64,000 bases of DNA, taken from NCBI RefSeq assembly GCF_028682635.1, contig NZ_JANHLK010000013.1:144038-208037 (forward strand), written 5' to 3'. The notes under the pieces are model-generated. The model was given only the letters and a program-made list of their open reading frames with translations. It did no database searches and was not told where the DNA came from. Positions 55,662-64,000 of this stretch are shown here, piece after piece. The translations under genes were made by a program, and so were the position numbers. Positions within the stretch are counted from its first letter, which is position 1. Every line of letters begins with the position of its first letter. The DNA is from Pseudomonas putida (GTDB lineage: Bacteria; Pseudomonadota; Gammaproteobacteria; Pseudomonadales; Pseudomonadaceae).

Positions 55662-57395
55662 ATGACTTGGTTTAAACGCAGCGATTCGTCTGCGAAAGGT
55701 TTCGATTGGGCAGGACTTCTCTGGCTGTTCCTGTTCTTCTGGTATTTTTCCGGCATCACCCAACTGTTGATCCAGCTGACCGGCACCTCCGGTTTCACCG
55801 GCTTTCGCCAGGCGTTCGTGATGAGTGCCATCTGGCTGGCGCCGATGCTGTTGTTCCCCCATCAGACACGAGTGATGGCCGCGGTCATCGGCGTGGTGCT
55901 GTGGGCGTGCTCGATGGCCAGCCTCGGTTACTTCTTCATCTATCAGCAGGAATTCTCGCAAAGCGTCATCTTCATCATGTTCGAATCGAACGTGTCTGAA
56001 GCGGGCGAATACATGACCCAGTATTTTGCCTGGTGGATGGTCCCGGCCTTCCTCGCGCACACCGCGGTCGGCTACTTCCTGTGGACACGCCTGCGCCCGG
56101 TGTACCTGCCGCGCACCAAGGCACTGGTGGCAGCAACCGCCATTCTGGTTGCCGTGGTCGGTTATCCCCTGGTCAAACAAACCCTGCGTACCGGCAGCTT
56201 CGCCGAGGGCTTCGAGAAATTCGAAACCCGCATCGAGCCAGCGGTGCCATGGCAAATGGCAGTGGCTTATCACCGCTACCTCGACACCCTGGCCAACATG
56301 CAAAACATGTTGCACAGCGCGAGCAAGGTGGCGCCGCTGCACAACTTCAAGGATGCGACGGCCAACCAGCCCGCTACCCTGGTGCTGGTGATCGGCGAGT
56401 CGACCAACCGTCAGCGCATGAGCCTGTACGGCTACCCTCGGCAAACCACGCCGGAGCTGGACAAGCTCAAGGATCAACTGACGGTCTTCGATAACGTCAT
56501 CACGCCGCGCCCGTACACCATCGAGGCGTTGCAACAGGTGCTGACCTTCGCCGACGAAGAAAACCCTGAGCTGTACCTGTCCACGCCGTCGTTGGTCGCC
56601 ATGATGAAACAGGCCGGCTACAAGACGTTCTGGATCACCAACCAGCAGACCATGACCAAGCGCAACACCATGCTCACGACCTTCTCCGAGCAGGCCGACG
56701 AACAGGTGTACCTCAACAACAACCGCAACCAGAATGCCGCCCAGTACGACGGCGACGTGATCGAGCCGTTCAACAAGGCCCTGGCCGACGCGGCACCGCG
56801 CAAATTGATCGTGGTGCATCTGCTCGGCACGCACATGAGCTACCAGTACCGCTACCCTTCGACCTTCGACAAGTTCAAGGACCGCAACGGCGTTCCGGCC
56901 GGCGTGCGTGACGACCAACTGCCAACGTACAACAGCTATGACAACGCCGTGCTGTACAACGACTTCGTGGTGTCTAGCCTGATCAAGGACTACGCCAAGT
57001 CGGACCCGAACGGCTTCCTGTTCTACCTCTCCGACCACGGTGAAGACGTGTTCGACTCCCCCGGCCACGGCACCCTGGGACGCAACGAGAGCAAACCGAC
57101 GGCGCCGATGTACACCATCCCGTTCATGGCGTGGGCCTCGCCAAAATGGCGCGAAAACCACGACTGGAACTTTGCCGCTGACCTGGGGCGGCCGTACAGC
57201 AGTTCGCACCTGATCCATACCTGGGCAGACCTGGCAGGCCTGAGCTTCGATGAACTCGATCGCAGCAAGAGCGTGGTCAGCGACAGCTTCAAGCCACGGC
57301 CCTTGCTGATCGGCAACCCTTACGAGCGTCAGCAGCGGCCGTTGATTGACTTCAGCCTGATCAAGCCAAAAGCGCCTGAAGTCGTACAAAAGTAG
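55662..57395 (+). CDS. cptA: Phosphoethanolamine transferase CptA
   Basis: 577 residues, the same length as E. coli CptA. Five N-terminal membrane helices, then a periplasmic sulfatase-fold domain: VIGESTNRQRMSLYGYPRQTTP (metal site), the nucleophile Thr in TPRPYTIEALQQVL, VVHLLGTHMSY and LSDHGEDVFDSPGHGT (metal-binding Asp/His). It transfers phosphoethanolamine from phosphatidylethanolamine to the lipopolysaccharide core, which strengthens the outer membrane. GGAG precedes the ATG. Confidence 0.92.
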   Translation: MTWFKRSDSSAKGFDWAGLLWLFLFFWYFSGITQLLIQLTGTSGFTGFRQAFVMSAIWLAPMLLFPHQTRVMAAVIGVVLWACSMASLGYFFIYQQEFSQSVIFIMFESNVSEAGEYMTQYFAWWMVPAFLAHTAVGYFLWTRLRPVYLPRTKALVAATAILVAVVGYPLVKQTLRTGSFAEGFEKFETRIEPAVPWQMAVAYHRYLDTLANMQNMLHSASKVAPLHNFKDATANQPATLVLVIGESTNRQRMSLYGYPRQTTPELDKLKDQLTVFDNVITPRPYTIEALQQVLTFADEENPELYLSTPSLVAMMKQAGYKTFWITNQQTMTKRNTMLTTFSEQADEQVYLNNNRNQNAAQYDGDVIEPFNKALADAAPRKLIVVHLLGTHMSYQYRYPSTFDKFKDRNGVPAGVRDDQLPTYNSYDNAVLYNDFVVSSLIKDYAKSDPNGFLFYLSDHGEDVFDSPGHGTLGRNESKPTAPMYTIPFMAWASPKWRENHDWNFAADLGRPYSSSHLIHTWADLAGLSFDELDRSKSVVSDSFKPRPLLIGNPYERQQRPLIDFSLIKPKAPEVVQK

Positions 57396-57417
57396 CCCAT
57401 ACAACGCCGTTCAAACC

Positions 57418-57508
57418 TGTGGGAGCGGGCTTGCTCGCGAAAGCGCAGTGTCAGTCGACATCAATGTTGAATGACACTGCGCTTTCGCGAACAAGCCCGC
57501 TCCCACAG
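57418..57508. repeat. REP pair with extended stem
   Basis: TGTGGGAGCGGGCTTGCTCG and its inverted arm; the inner flanks GCGCAGTGTCA and TGACACTGCGC also pair, giving an unusually long hairpin. Located after cptA. Confidence 0.88.
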
Positions 57509-57533
57509 TTGTTTTGTGTTGTAGGAAATACCT

Positions 57534-57552
57534 CATAATAATAATTATTCTC
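57534..57552 (+). promoter_or_regulatory. Candidate Fur box
   Basis: CATAATAATAATTATTCTC matches 15 of 19 positions of the GATAATGATAATCATTATC consensus. It lies about 80 bases before a TonB-dependent siderophore receptor, the expected place for iron repression. Confidence 0.7.
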
Positions 57553-57630
57553 GTTTACCCCTAAATCCCTCCCTCCTCCTTCGTCTTTGAATCAACGGAT
57601 TTTTCCCTCGACGACAAGGAGTCGGCCGCG

Positions 57631-59871
57631 ATGTTCGCGCCTATCACCCGTTCCATGACTTTTACCCTTGGCCTGTGCGGCGCCGCACTGAGCCCGGACC
57701 TGCTCGCTGAAACCGAGACCGAGAAAGCGCCTTCGGCGCCAACCCTCATGCTCGGTGCGACCAACGTCACCGCCCAGAGCCTGGGCAGCACCACCGAAAA
57801 TACCGACTCGTACACCACAGGTTCCATGAGCACGGCCACCCGGCTACCTATGTCGATCAAGGAAACACCGCAATCGGTTTCCGTGGTCACGCGCCAGCAA
57901 ATGGATGATTTCAAACTCGGCAGCCTGTCCGAAGCCATGAGCCAGACCACCGGCATCGTGGTCCAGCACAACGACTCGGACCGGGTCAGCTATTCCTCGC
58001 GCGGCTACTCGATCAATAATTTCCAGGTCGATGGCATGTTGAATACATTCAGCTACATGAAGTCCGATTCCGACACCATCATCTACGACCGCATCGAAGT
58101 GGTACGCGGTGCAACGGGCTTGACCACCGGCGCGGGCGATCCTTCGGCCACCATCAACATGGTGCGCAAGCGGCCAACCGCACAGTGGGAAGCCAAGAGC
58201 GGTGTCAGCGGCGGCAGCTACCACGACTACTACAGCTACCTGGACGTCGGCGGCCCGCTGGCCTTCGACGGGCGACTGCGCGGTCGTGGGGTGGTGGCCT
58301 ACCGCGACAGCGATTCCTACCGGGACAAATACCAGCAGCAACGGGAAGTCGGGTACGGGGTGCTCGAGGTCGACCTGACCGACGACACCCTGCTGGCAGT
58401 GGGTTACGACTATCAGAACAAGCACGTGCAAGGCACGTCCTGGGGCACGGTGCCGTACTGGAATGCCGACGGCAGCAAAGCCAACCTGGGACGCTCGACC
58501 AACATGGCGACGTCCTGGAGCTCGTGGCCGCTCAAGGACAAGACCGCGTTCGCCAACCTCGATCACCAACTCGGTGGCGGATGGCAGCTCAAGGCCGCCT
58601 ACACCCACCGCGAAAGTGACACCGACGGCAAGATCTACTATGCCGGCGGCGGCTTCCCCGAGGCGGACCGCAGCGGCATGATCGCCAACGTCAGCCACAT
58701 GATCGGCACGCAAAAAATGAAGGCCTATGACTTCAACCTGTCCGGCCCCTACACGCTGTTGGGGCGTGATCACGAAATGATGGTGGGTTATGGCGAGGCC
58801 GAGCGCCGCGAGGATTCGCCTTACACGGTGGATGGCCCAAGAGCCGCCGATTATGAAAATGTCCCTGACTGGAAATACATGGGCAACATCGGCAAATTCC
58901 CCGACACCGTGACCAGCCTGACCGGCTCGAAAGACTATACCCGGCAGAAAGCCGGCTACCTGGCCACGCGCCTGAACCTCACCGATGAACTGCACGCCGT
59001 CCTCGGCAGCCGCTACGGCAGCTGGAAAACCTCAACCACCACCAACAGCTACGACGCCAACCTGCAACTGAGCGGCGTCGATCACAGCAGCCAGCAACAA
59101 AATGACATGTGGACGCCCTACGCCGGACTGCTGTACGACCTCACGCCGCAGTACACCGCCTATGTCAGCTACACCGACATTTTCAAACCGCAAACCAACC
59201 GCGACAGCAGTCGTAAATACCTCGAGCCGGTGGTGGGCAGCAACTATGAACTGGGCCTCAAGGGCAGCCTGCTGGAAGAGCGCCTGGACCTGGCGACCGC
59301 GCTGTTCTGGAGCAAGCAGGACAACGTCGCGGAACTGGACGACTCGGTGCCACCGGATCCGGTGACCGGCGAGGAGTTCTACACATCCAACGGCAAAGGC
59401 AACAAGGTGCAAGGCTTCGAAGCCGAGCTGTCAGGCGAAGTCATGGCGGGTTGGAACATGACCGCCGGGTACACCTACACCCATTCGGTCGACGGTGAAA
59501 AACAACGGATCAACACGGTTCAGCCGTTGAACATGCTGCGATTTTCCACGGCCTGGCACCTGCCCGGCGAGTGGCAGGCGCTGACAGTGGGGGCTGCGGT
59601 GAACTGGCAGAGCGACGTGTACCGCAGCGCCAGTCGCCCGGTCGGGCGCCGCGCCGATGGCAGCTTTATCACCGAGCGCACGGACATTCAGCAGGAGGCC
59701 TACACCGTGGTCAACCTGATGTCGCGCTACGAATTCGACCGGCACCTGTCCGCCTCGTTGAACGTCAACAATCTGTTCGACAAGAAGTACTACGACAACG
59801 TCGGCTTCTACAACGGTGTGTATTGGGGCGACCCGCGCACCGTGACCTTGAGCCTCGACTGGAAGCTCTAG
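57631..59871 (+). CDS. TonB-dependent ferric siderophore receptor (FhuE/FpvA type, no signalling domain)
   Basis: 746 residues. Signal peptide to about LLA, a short N-terminus, a TonB-box-like LMLGATNVTA, the plug domain (ATRLPMSIKETPQSVSVVTRQQMDD, then IEVVRGATGLTTGAGDPSATINMVRKRPT) and a 22-strand barrel ending PRTVTLSLDWKL. The extra N-terminal domain that talks to anti-sigma factors is missing, and no sigma/anti-sigma pair is nearby. It imports an iron-siderophore complex; coprogen- or hydroxamate-like ligands are typical for FhuE relatives. AAGGAG precedes the ATG. Confidence 0.92.
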   Translation: MFAPITRSMTFTLGLCGAALSPDLLAETETEKAPSAPTLMLGATNVTAQSLGSTTENTDSYTTGSMSTATRLPMSIKETPQSVSVVTRQQMDDFKLGSLSEAMSQTTGIVVQHNDSDRVSYSSRGYSINNFQVDGMLNTFSYMKSDSDTIIYDRIEVVRGATGLTTGAGDPSATINMVRKRPTAQWEAKSGVSGGSYHDYYSYLDVGGPLAFDGRLRGRGVVAYRDSDSYRDKYQQQREVGYGVLEVDLTDDTLLAVGYDYQNKHVQGTSWGTVPYWNADGSKANLGRSTNMATSWSSWPLKDKTAFANLDHQLGGGWQLKAAYTHRESDTDGKIYYAGGGFPEADRSGMIANVSHMIGTQKMKAYDFNLSGPYTLLGRDHEMMVGYGEAERREDSPYTVDGPRAADYENVPDWKYMGNIGKFPDTVTSLTGSKDYTRQKAGYLATRLNLTDELHAVLGSRYGSWKTSTTTNSYDANLQLSGVDHSSQQQNDMWTPYAGLLYDLTPQYTAYVSYTDIFKPQTNRDSSRKYLEPVVGSNYELGLKGSLLEERLDLATALFWSKQDNVAELDDSVPPDPVTGEEFYTSNGKGNKVQGFEAELSGEVMAGWNMTAGYTYTHSVDGEKQRINTVQPLNMLRFSTAWHLPGEWQALTVGAAVNWQSDVYRSASRPVGRRADGSFITERTDIQQEAYTVVNLMSRYEFDRHLSASLNVNNLFDKKYYDNVGFYNGVYWGDPRTVTLSLDWKL

Positions 59872-59977
59872 AGGTACTGATTCCCATTTAACGGAATCGG
59901 CGGATAATGACCGTTCGACTTTGATTCATCGACTCATGGACGAACGGCATCCGACATCTGCAAGTGGGAGGCACACC

Positions 59978-60196
59978 ATGAAAAGATCCACCTTGATCTT
60001 CGCAATACTGATGACCTTGGGCTCCGCCAGCGCCTTTGCCGAAGGCGGGGCCGAACGCATGCGCTACTACTACGAAACCCTGCACTACAACCAGCAAGTG
60101 GCGTTGGGCAACATCACGCCAGACCAGGCGAAAGAGTTACGGGTACCGGACGATCAAACCGCGCAAATGACCGAGTCCTACCGGCCAAAAGATTAA
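59978..60196 (+). CDS. Small exported hypothetical protein
   Basis: 72 residues. Signal peptide (STLIFAILMTLGSASAFA), then EGGAERMRYYYETLHYNQQVALGNITPDQAKEL. The AEGGAER start of the mature chain resembles small Pseudomonas PtrA-like exported proteins, but the likeness is weak. GGGAGG precedes ATG 59978. It lies about 105 bases after the receptor and may or may not share its iron control. Confidence 0.65.
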   Translation: MKRSTLIFAILMTLGSASAFAEGGAERMRYYYETLHYNQQVALGNITPDQAKELRVPDDQTAQMTESYRPKD

Positions 60197-60215
60197 CCTC
60201 TGACTGCCGCATTTC

Positions 60216-60330
60216 TGTAGGAGCAAGCTTGCTCGCGATGGTCGTTAACGATAACGCGTGTTTACTGACTAAACGCGGCGCTCTTTAGCCCATCGTCGGA
60301 ACGCCGCCCGGAGCAAGCTCGCTCCTACAG
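60216..60330. repeat. REP pair with long spacer
   Basis: CTGTAGGAGCAAGCTTGCTC and the inverted CGGAGCAAGCTCGCTCCTAC, about 70 bases apart. Confidence 0.82.
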
Positions 60331-60348
60331 GTACAGGTACAGTCAGGA

Positions 60349-60840
60349 TTACAGCGGCTTGATCCAGAACATCATGCGCCCATGCGCCGGATCGAACTCG
60401 CCCGGGGCAAAGCCGAACTTGCCGTAGGACGCCTGCGCCACCGCATTGCCTTCCAGCACCTCCAGGGTGATCTTGCAGCAGCCGCGCTGACGGGCAATGT
60501 CCTCGACTTTGTCAAGCATCCGCTGGCTCAGTCCCAGGCCGCGAAACTTGGGTACCACCGCCACGTCGTGCACGTTGACCAATGGCCGGCAGGCAAAGGT
60601 CGAAAACCCTTCGAAGCAATTGACCAGCCCGGCCGGCTCGCCGCCGACAAAGGCCAGCACGCTGAACGCATGGGGGCGCTTGGCCAACTCAGCCGGCAGA
60701 TGCTCCAGCACAGTGGCCGGCAGGGAGTGACCACCGCCCATTGGATCTTCGGCGTAACTGTTCAACACCAGGCCAATCGCCTCGGCATGCACCGGATTGG
60801 TGTAGCTGGCTTGAAGCACAAGAATTTCTGCGGAATCCAT
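60349..60840 (-). CDS. GNAT-family N-acetyltransferase
   Basis: 163 residues. The acetyl-CoA site is VHDVAVVPKFRGLGLSQRMLDKVEDIA, and the C-terminal half has ITLEVLEGNAVAQASYGKFGF, both typical GNAT motifs. The substrate cannot be told. Of two ATGs six bases apart, the second (60840) has GAGG at a workable distance. Confidence 0.87.
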   Translation of the reverse strand: MDSAEILVLQASYTNPVHAEAIGLVLNSYAEDPMGGGHSLPATVLEHLPAELAKRPHAFSVLAFVGGEPAGLVNCFEGFSTFACRPLVNVHDVAVVPKFRGLGLSQRMLDKVEDIARQRGCCKITLEVLEGNAVAQASYGKFGFAPGEFDPAHGRMMFWIKPL

Positions 60841-60928
60841 TTCCATCCTCGATGACTTGCCCCAGTACGTTGTTCGCGCTGGAAGGCCTGGGGAACATAT
60901 CGCGAGTCGCGTTGGGGCTACAAGACTT

Positions 60929-60988
60929 TAAGATCAAAAGATCGCAGCCTTTGTAGGAGCTGCCGAAGGCTGCGATCTTTTGATCTTA
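60929..60988. repeat. REP-type palindrome reaching the dinB-like stop codon
   Basis: TAAGATCAAAAGATCGCAGC(CTT) pairs perfectly with the reverse arm ending CTTTTGATCTTA around TGTAGGAGCTGCCG. The last bases form the TAA of the gene at 60986, so the REP lies flush against a coding end. Confidence 0.85.
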
Positions 60989-61567
60989 ATGTCCCCAGAT
61001 CAGTGCTTCAGTCCACCCCAGCTCGGCAAAATCCTCAGCCCTTAACGAAGACTCCCCAGCACAAAAAAACTCGTCCAGCTGCGGCGGCTTGACCGAAGTA
61101 CCACTGAGCATCGCGTGAACCTGCCCGCGATGATGGAGCTGGTGCTCGAACAGATGCGACAGCAGGCGCAGGCGGCTGTCGTATTGCGGGGTGTCCCGGG
61201 CGATGGTCACGATCTTGCCCAGGTCGGCATCGCGCATTTGCTCGCAGTAGGCAATCAAGCGTCGGTCTACCTGGGCCTGTTCGCGCTTGAGCTCGTGCGC
61301 TTGGGTAACCGGCTCGTCGTTTTTGAAGAACACATGACAATCAGGATGGGGATCATCACCGCGCAGCTCGCGCTCCAGGGCATCCACGTAGAACCAGTCG
61401 CAGGTCAGGATGTGGTTGAGGGTGGCGCGCAGACTGGGAAAGAAATTGACCCGGGGCGCCGCCAGCTCATCCTCGCTCAACTGGCACCAGGCCTTGGCCA
61501 GTCGGTGATTGGCCCAGGCATTCTGATAAGCCATGGTCAAAAAATGATGCGACAGAGGTTGATTCAT
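60986..61567 (-). CDS. DinB/YfiT-family putative metal-dependent protein
   Basis: 193 residues of the DinB four-helix fold. Candidate metal ligands are the histidine in LNHILTCDWFYVDALE and the pair in HLFEHQLHHRGQVHAML. ATG 61567 has AGGAGG seven bases upstream and is preferred over the GTG at 61573. Members act as thiol-dependent transferases or hydrolases; the role here is unknown. It lies 18 bases after zapE and is likely co-transcribed with it. Confidence 0.87.
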   Translation of the reverse strand: MNQPLSHHFLTMAYQNAWANHRLAKAWCQLSEDELAAPRVNFFPSLRATLNHILTCDWFYVDALERELRGDDPHPDCHVFFKNDEPVTQAHELKREQAQVDRRLIAYCEQMRDADLGKIVTIARDTPQYDSRLRLLSHLFEHQLHHRGQVHAMLSGTSVKPPQLDEFFCAGESSLRAEDFAELGWTEALIWGH

Positions 61568-61585
61568 CTTCACGCCTCCTGGATT

Positions 61586-62704
61586 TCACGCCTCGGCGAA
61601 ACGTTGCAACTGCATCTCCTGCAGGCGACTGAGGGTGCGGCGGAACGGAAATTCCAGGTAGCCCTCGGTGTAGAGCGAGTCCATGGGCACCTGGGCTTCG
61701 AGGTACAGCGGCACCTTGCGGTCGTAGCACTCGTCCACCAGCGCGATGAAACGCCGCACACCGTCGTCGTGCACCGACAATTGCGGCAACTCACGATCCC
61801 CGGCCTCCACCCGCACGGCACCGTCTTCAGTGCCCCGGGCAATGCGCCCGGCACGTTTTTGCGCGCTGAGGTTGGGCACGTCGCTTAAAAGAATAGCGCT
61901 GAAGCGGTCGCACAGGGCCATGAAATCCATCGCGGCAAAGGGCTGCTCACAGAGGTCGGCGTAGCGGCACCAGAGCACACCCTGGCTGGCCTGCACCACC
62001 GGCAGCGTACGATAACCGACCTTGATCGGCTCGTTGGAAACCCCTTGGCCAACCGTCAGCATCCGGAAAACCTCAGCCAGCGCGCTGGGCTGACCGGGCT
62101 CGGTGACCCAGTAACGTTGCAAGCCCTGGCCCGGGTGCAGGCGATGATCTTCGCCACCGTCCACCGCGATCACCTGCATGTGCTGCTTGATCGCGGCGAT
62201 GGCCGGCATGAAGCGGTCGCGGTTGAAGCCGTCGGCGTACAACTGGTCCGGGGGCAGATTGGAGGTGCAGACCACCACCACGCCCTGTTCGAACATCACC
62301 TGGAACAAGCGCCCGAGAATGATCGCGTCACCGATGTCATTGACGAACAACTCGTCAAAACACAGCACGCGCACCTCTTCGCTCAGCTCGCGAGCCAAGG
62401 CCTGCAACGGATCGGCGGTACCGGTCAGCTGAAATGAACGCTGGTGCACCCAACCCATGAAATGATGAAAGTGCTGCCGCCGGGCCGGCACCCGCAGGTG
62501 TTGGTAGAACTGGTCCATCAACCAGGTCTTGCCCCGCCCGACCGGGCCCCAGAGGTAGACGCCCATGATCGGCTTGCGGCCTTCATGCAGCGCTTCATGG
62601 CACTTTTGCAAGGCCCAGACGGCATGTTCCTGGGCCTCGTCCTGGACGAAACCCTTCTGTTCGATCGCGTGCTGCCAGGCACTGAGGGGAGAGTCGACAT
62701 TCAT
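61586..62704 (-). CDS. zapE: Cell division ATPase ZapE (AFG1-like)
   Basis: 372 residues. Walker A LWGPVGRGKTWLMDQFY, RQHFHHFMGWVHQ, Walker B VRVLCFDELFVNDIGDAIIL, sensor VCTSNLPPDQLYADG and the C-terminal FRRTLSRLQEMQL are ZapE/AFG1 features. ZapE modulates the FtsZ ring during late division and stress. A second zapE-like gene often exists in Pseudomonas, so this could be the paralogue. It is divergent from the aldo/keto reductase. Confidence 0.9.
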   Translation of the reverse strand: MNVDSPLSAWQHAIEQKGFVQDEAQEHAVWALQKCHEALHEGRKPIMGVYLWGPVGRGKTWLMDQFYQHLRVPARRQHFHHFMGWVHQRSFQLTGTADPLQALARELSEEVRVLCFDELFVNDIGDAIILGRLFQVMFEQGVVVVCTSNLPPDQLYADGFNRDRFMPAIAAIKQHMQVIAVDGGEDHRLHPGQGLQRYWVTEPGQPSALAEVFRMLTVGQGVSNEPIKVGYRTLPVVQASQGVLWCRYADLCEQPFAAMDFMALCDRFSAILLSDVPNLSAQKRAGRIARGTEDGAVRVEAGDRELPQLSVHDDGVRRFIALVDECYDRKVPLYLEAQVPMDSLYTEGYLEFPFRRTLSRLQEMQLQRFAEA

Positions 62705-62787
62705 GCGCGGCAGTATGCCATCCGTCGACGCTGGCTTCTGTGAAATATCGCGCCGGGCTTGCGCTATTGGACCCGGGGAAAAGTGTC

Positions 62788-62816
62788 TTGACGGATTATA
62801 TGATTAGCATCATATT
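62788..62816 (+). promoter_or_regulatory. Candidate promoter with palindromic operator upstream of the aldo/keto reductase
   Basis: TTGACG (62788-62793) and CATATT (62811-62816) are 17 bases apart. A perfect inverted repeat ATATGAT-TAGC-ATCATAT (62798-62815) fills the spacer and overlaps the -10, an ideal place for a repressor. Confidence 0.5.
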
Positions 62817-62871
62817 TAATAAATTACGTACAACATTTAAACAAACAGGCGTGTCCTCAGGAGTTCTCCCC

Positions 62872-63924
62872 ATGCATTACAAAGTTTTCGGCCGTAAAAC
62901 CGGCTTGCGGGTTTCCGAACTGGCCCTGGGTGCCGGCAACTTTGGCACCGGCTGGGGCCATGGTGCCGAGCGCGAAGAAGCCAAGGGCATTTTTGATGGC
63001 TACCTGGCGGCCGGCGGCAATTTCATCGACACCGCCAACGGCTACCAGGCTGGTCAGTCGGAAGCCATGCTCAGCGAATTCATCGCCGCGGAACGCGATC
63101 GCCTGGTCATCGCCACTAAATACACGCTGGGCACCACGCCGGACGCCGGCATTTCCCACACCGGCAACAACCGCAAGAACATGGTTCGCGCCGTGGAGGA
63201 GAGCCTGAAACGGCTGAAGACCGATCACATCGATCTGTTCTGGGCGCACATGAGCGACGGCGTGACGCCGATGGAAGAGATCCTGCGTGGTTTCGACGAC
63301 CTGGTCCGCGCCGGCAAGATCCATTACGCCGGGCTGTCGAACTTTCCGGCCTGGCGCATCGCCCGCGCCGATCTGCTGGCCGAGGTGCGCGGTTTCGCCC
63401 CGATTGCGGCGATTCAGGTCGAGTACAGCCTGGCCGAACGCACCGCCGAACGTGAACAACTGCCCATGGCCGAAGCCCTGGGTTTGGCCGCAACGCTATG
63501 GTCGCCATTGGGCGGCGGCTTCCTTACCGGCAAGTACCGCACTGGCGATGGCGATAACCGCGCGAGCAAACTGGGGATGCTGGTCCACGCCGAGAAAAGC
63601 GCCCGGGAAACCGCCCTGCTCGACACCCTGCTGGCCGTCGCGGAGGAACTGGGTGTAAGCCCGACCCACGTGGCCATCGCCTGGCTGCGCGAACAAGCCA
63701 GGCGCTCGACCACGACACTGATTCCGATCCTGGGCTCGCGTACCCGCGAACAGCTGGATGCAACCCTGGGGGCGCTGAACGTGCAACTGGATACCGAGCA
63801 GTTGTCGCGGCTCGATGGTGTCAGCGATGTGCCCAAAGGCGTGCCCCATGAATCGATTAGCGGGTCGTTTGCGCGGTTCACCGGGGGTGTGACCCTGGAT
63901 CTGCCGAAAATCCCGGTCGCCTGA
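62872..63924 (+). CDS. Aldo/keto reductase
   Basis: 350 residues. NFIDTANGYQAGQSE holds the catalytic Asp and Tyr, IATKYTLGT the Lys, and LFWAHMSDGVTPMEEIL the His of the tetrad; the C-terminal ILGSRTREQLDATLGAL is the NADPH phosphate site. It reduces carbonyls with NADPH; the natural substrate is unknown. AGGAG lies eight bases before ATG 62872. An AT-rich leader with a palindromic operator precedes it. Confidence 0.9.
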   Translation: MHYKVFGRKTGLRVSELALGAGNFGTGWGHGAEREEAKGIFDGYLAAGGNFIDTANGYQAGQSEAMLSEFIAAERDRLVIATKYTLGTTPDAGISHTGNNRKNMVRAVEESLKRLKTDHIDLFWAHMSDGVTPMEEILRGFDDLVRAGKIHYAGLSNFPAWRIARADLLAEVRGFAPIAAIQVEYSLAERTAEREQLPMAEALGLAATLWSPLGGGFLTGKYRTGDGDNRASKLGMLVHAEKSARETALLDTLLAVAEELGVSPTHVAIAWLREQARRSTTTLIPILGSRTREQLDATLGALNVQLDTEQLSRLDGVSDVPKGVPHESISGSFARFTGGVTLDLPKIPVA

Positions 63925-63936
63925 CCCCGTTACCTG

Positions 63937-63960
63937 TAGGAGCTGGCTTGCCAGCGAAGA
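63937..63960. repeat. REP element, GTAGGAGCTGGCTTGCCAGCGA type
   Basis: CTGTAGGAGCTGGCTTGCCA, continuing into GCGAAGAG, a single arm near the right window edge; its partner would lie beyond the window or is absent. Confidence 0.8.
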
Positions 63961-64000
63961 GGGCCTGTCTGACACCACGATGTTGACTGTGGCGCCGCCT

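Noticed and set aside
55557..57404. 615-codon frame antisense to cptA
   Set aside because: Composition and lack of motifs mark it as a shadow; the sense frame has all catalytic motifs of CptA.

Overview
The window looks like a chromosomal segment of a Pseudomonas of the fluorescens group. The basis is family recognition plus sequence features: GC-rich codon use, a complete mannitol operon of the mtlEFGKDYZ type with its AraC regulator, a complete fap functional-amyloid operon, Pseudomonas-type small proteins (DUF2790, DUF1652), and many paired REP elements of the GTGGGAGCGGGCTTGCTCGCGA, GTAGGAGCTGCCGCAGGCTGCG and GTAGGAGCTGGCTTGCCAGCGA types. No rRNA, tRNA, CRISPR array, prophage or insertion sequence was seen.

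Layout. 1-6082 (minus): a tightly overlapping signalling cluster, made of a CHASE3-GAF hybrid kinase with three receivers, CheR, a receiver-less CheB and a receiver-kinase cut by the window edge. 6344-11347: a lone receiver followed by an AT-richer island with a tandemly duplicated toxin-like gene. The first copy is a 5' fragment fused in frame to the 3' end of the receiver gene. 11493-13808: a glycosyltransferase and a PI-PLC-like protein. 13875-23609: mtlR and mtlEFGKDYZ, covering mannitol/polyol uptake by an ABC transporter, oxidation by mannitol 2-dehydrogenase, and phosphorylation of fructose and xylulose. REP pairs sit at three internal junctions. 23745-30023: an OprD-type porin, small Pseudomonas proteins, ecotin, a short threonine dehydratase behind a probable leader-peptide attenuator, a PQQ sugar dehydrogenase and a secreted hypothetical protein. 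30216-41456: Ku, LpxO, the ABC-F ATPase YbiT, an MFS carrier, a secreted hydrolase, azoreductase with a divergent LysR regulator, a YjbR-like protein, UppP, and a PnuC/NadR-kinase pair for nicotinamide riboside salvage.

41789-48725: fapABCDEF (chaperone, nucleator, fibre subunit, C39 protease, FapE, outer-membrane pore), followed by a convergent sigma-54 enhancer-binding protein. A -24/-12 type sequence lies just upstream of fapA. FapC has an unusually long linker built from two different octapeptide arrays. 49071-64000: a delta-60 repeat protein, NhaB, gnd-zwf, a 58-residue small gene, the phosphoethanolamine transferase CptA, a TonB-dependent siderophore receptor with a Fur-box-like site, GNAT, DinB and ZapE proteins, and an aldo/keto reductase behind a promoter with a perfect palindrome.

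The points most worth following up are the chimeric duplicated toxin-like locus, the threonine dehydratase attenuator, and the fap locus (FapC arrays, sigma-54 promoter candidate, terminator between fapC and fapD). Identifications rest on recognition of protein families by eye; no database search was run.
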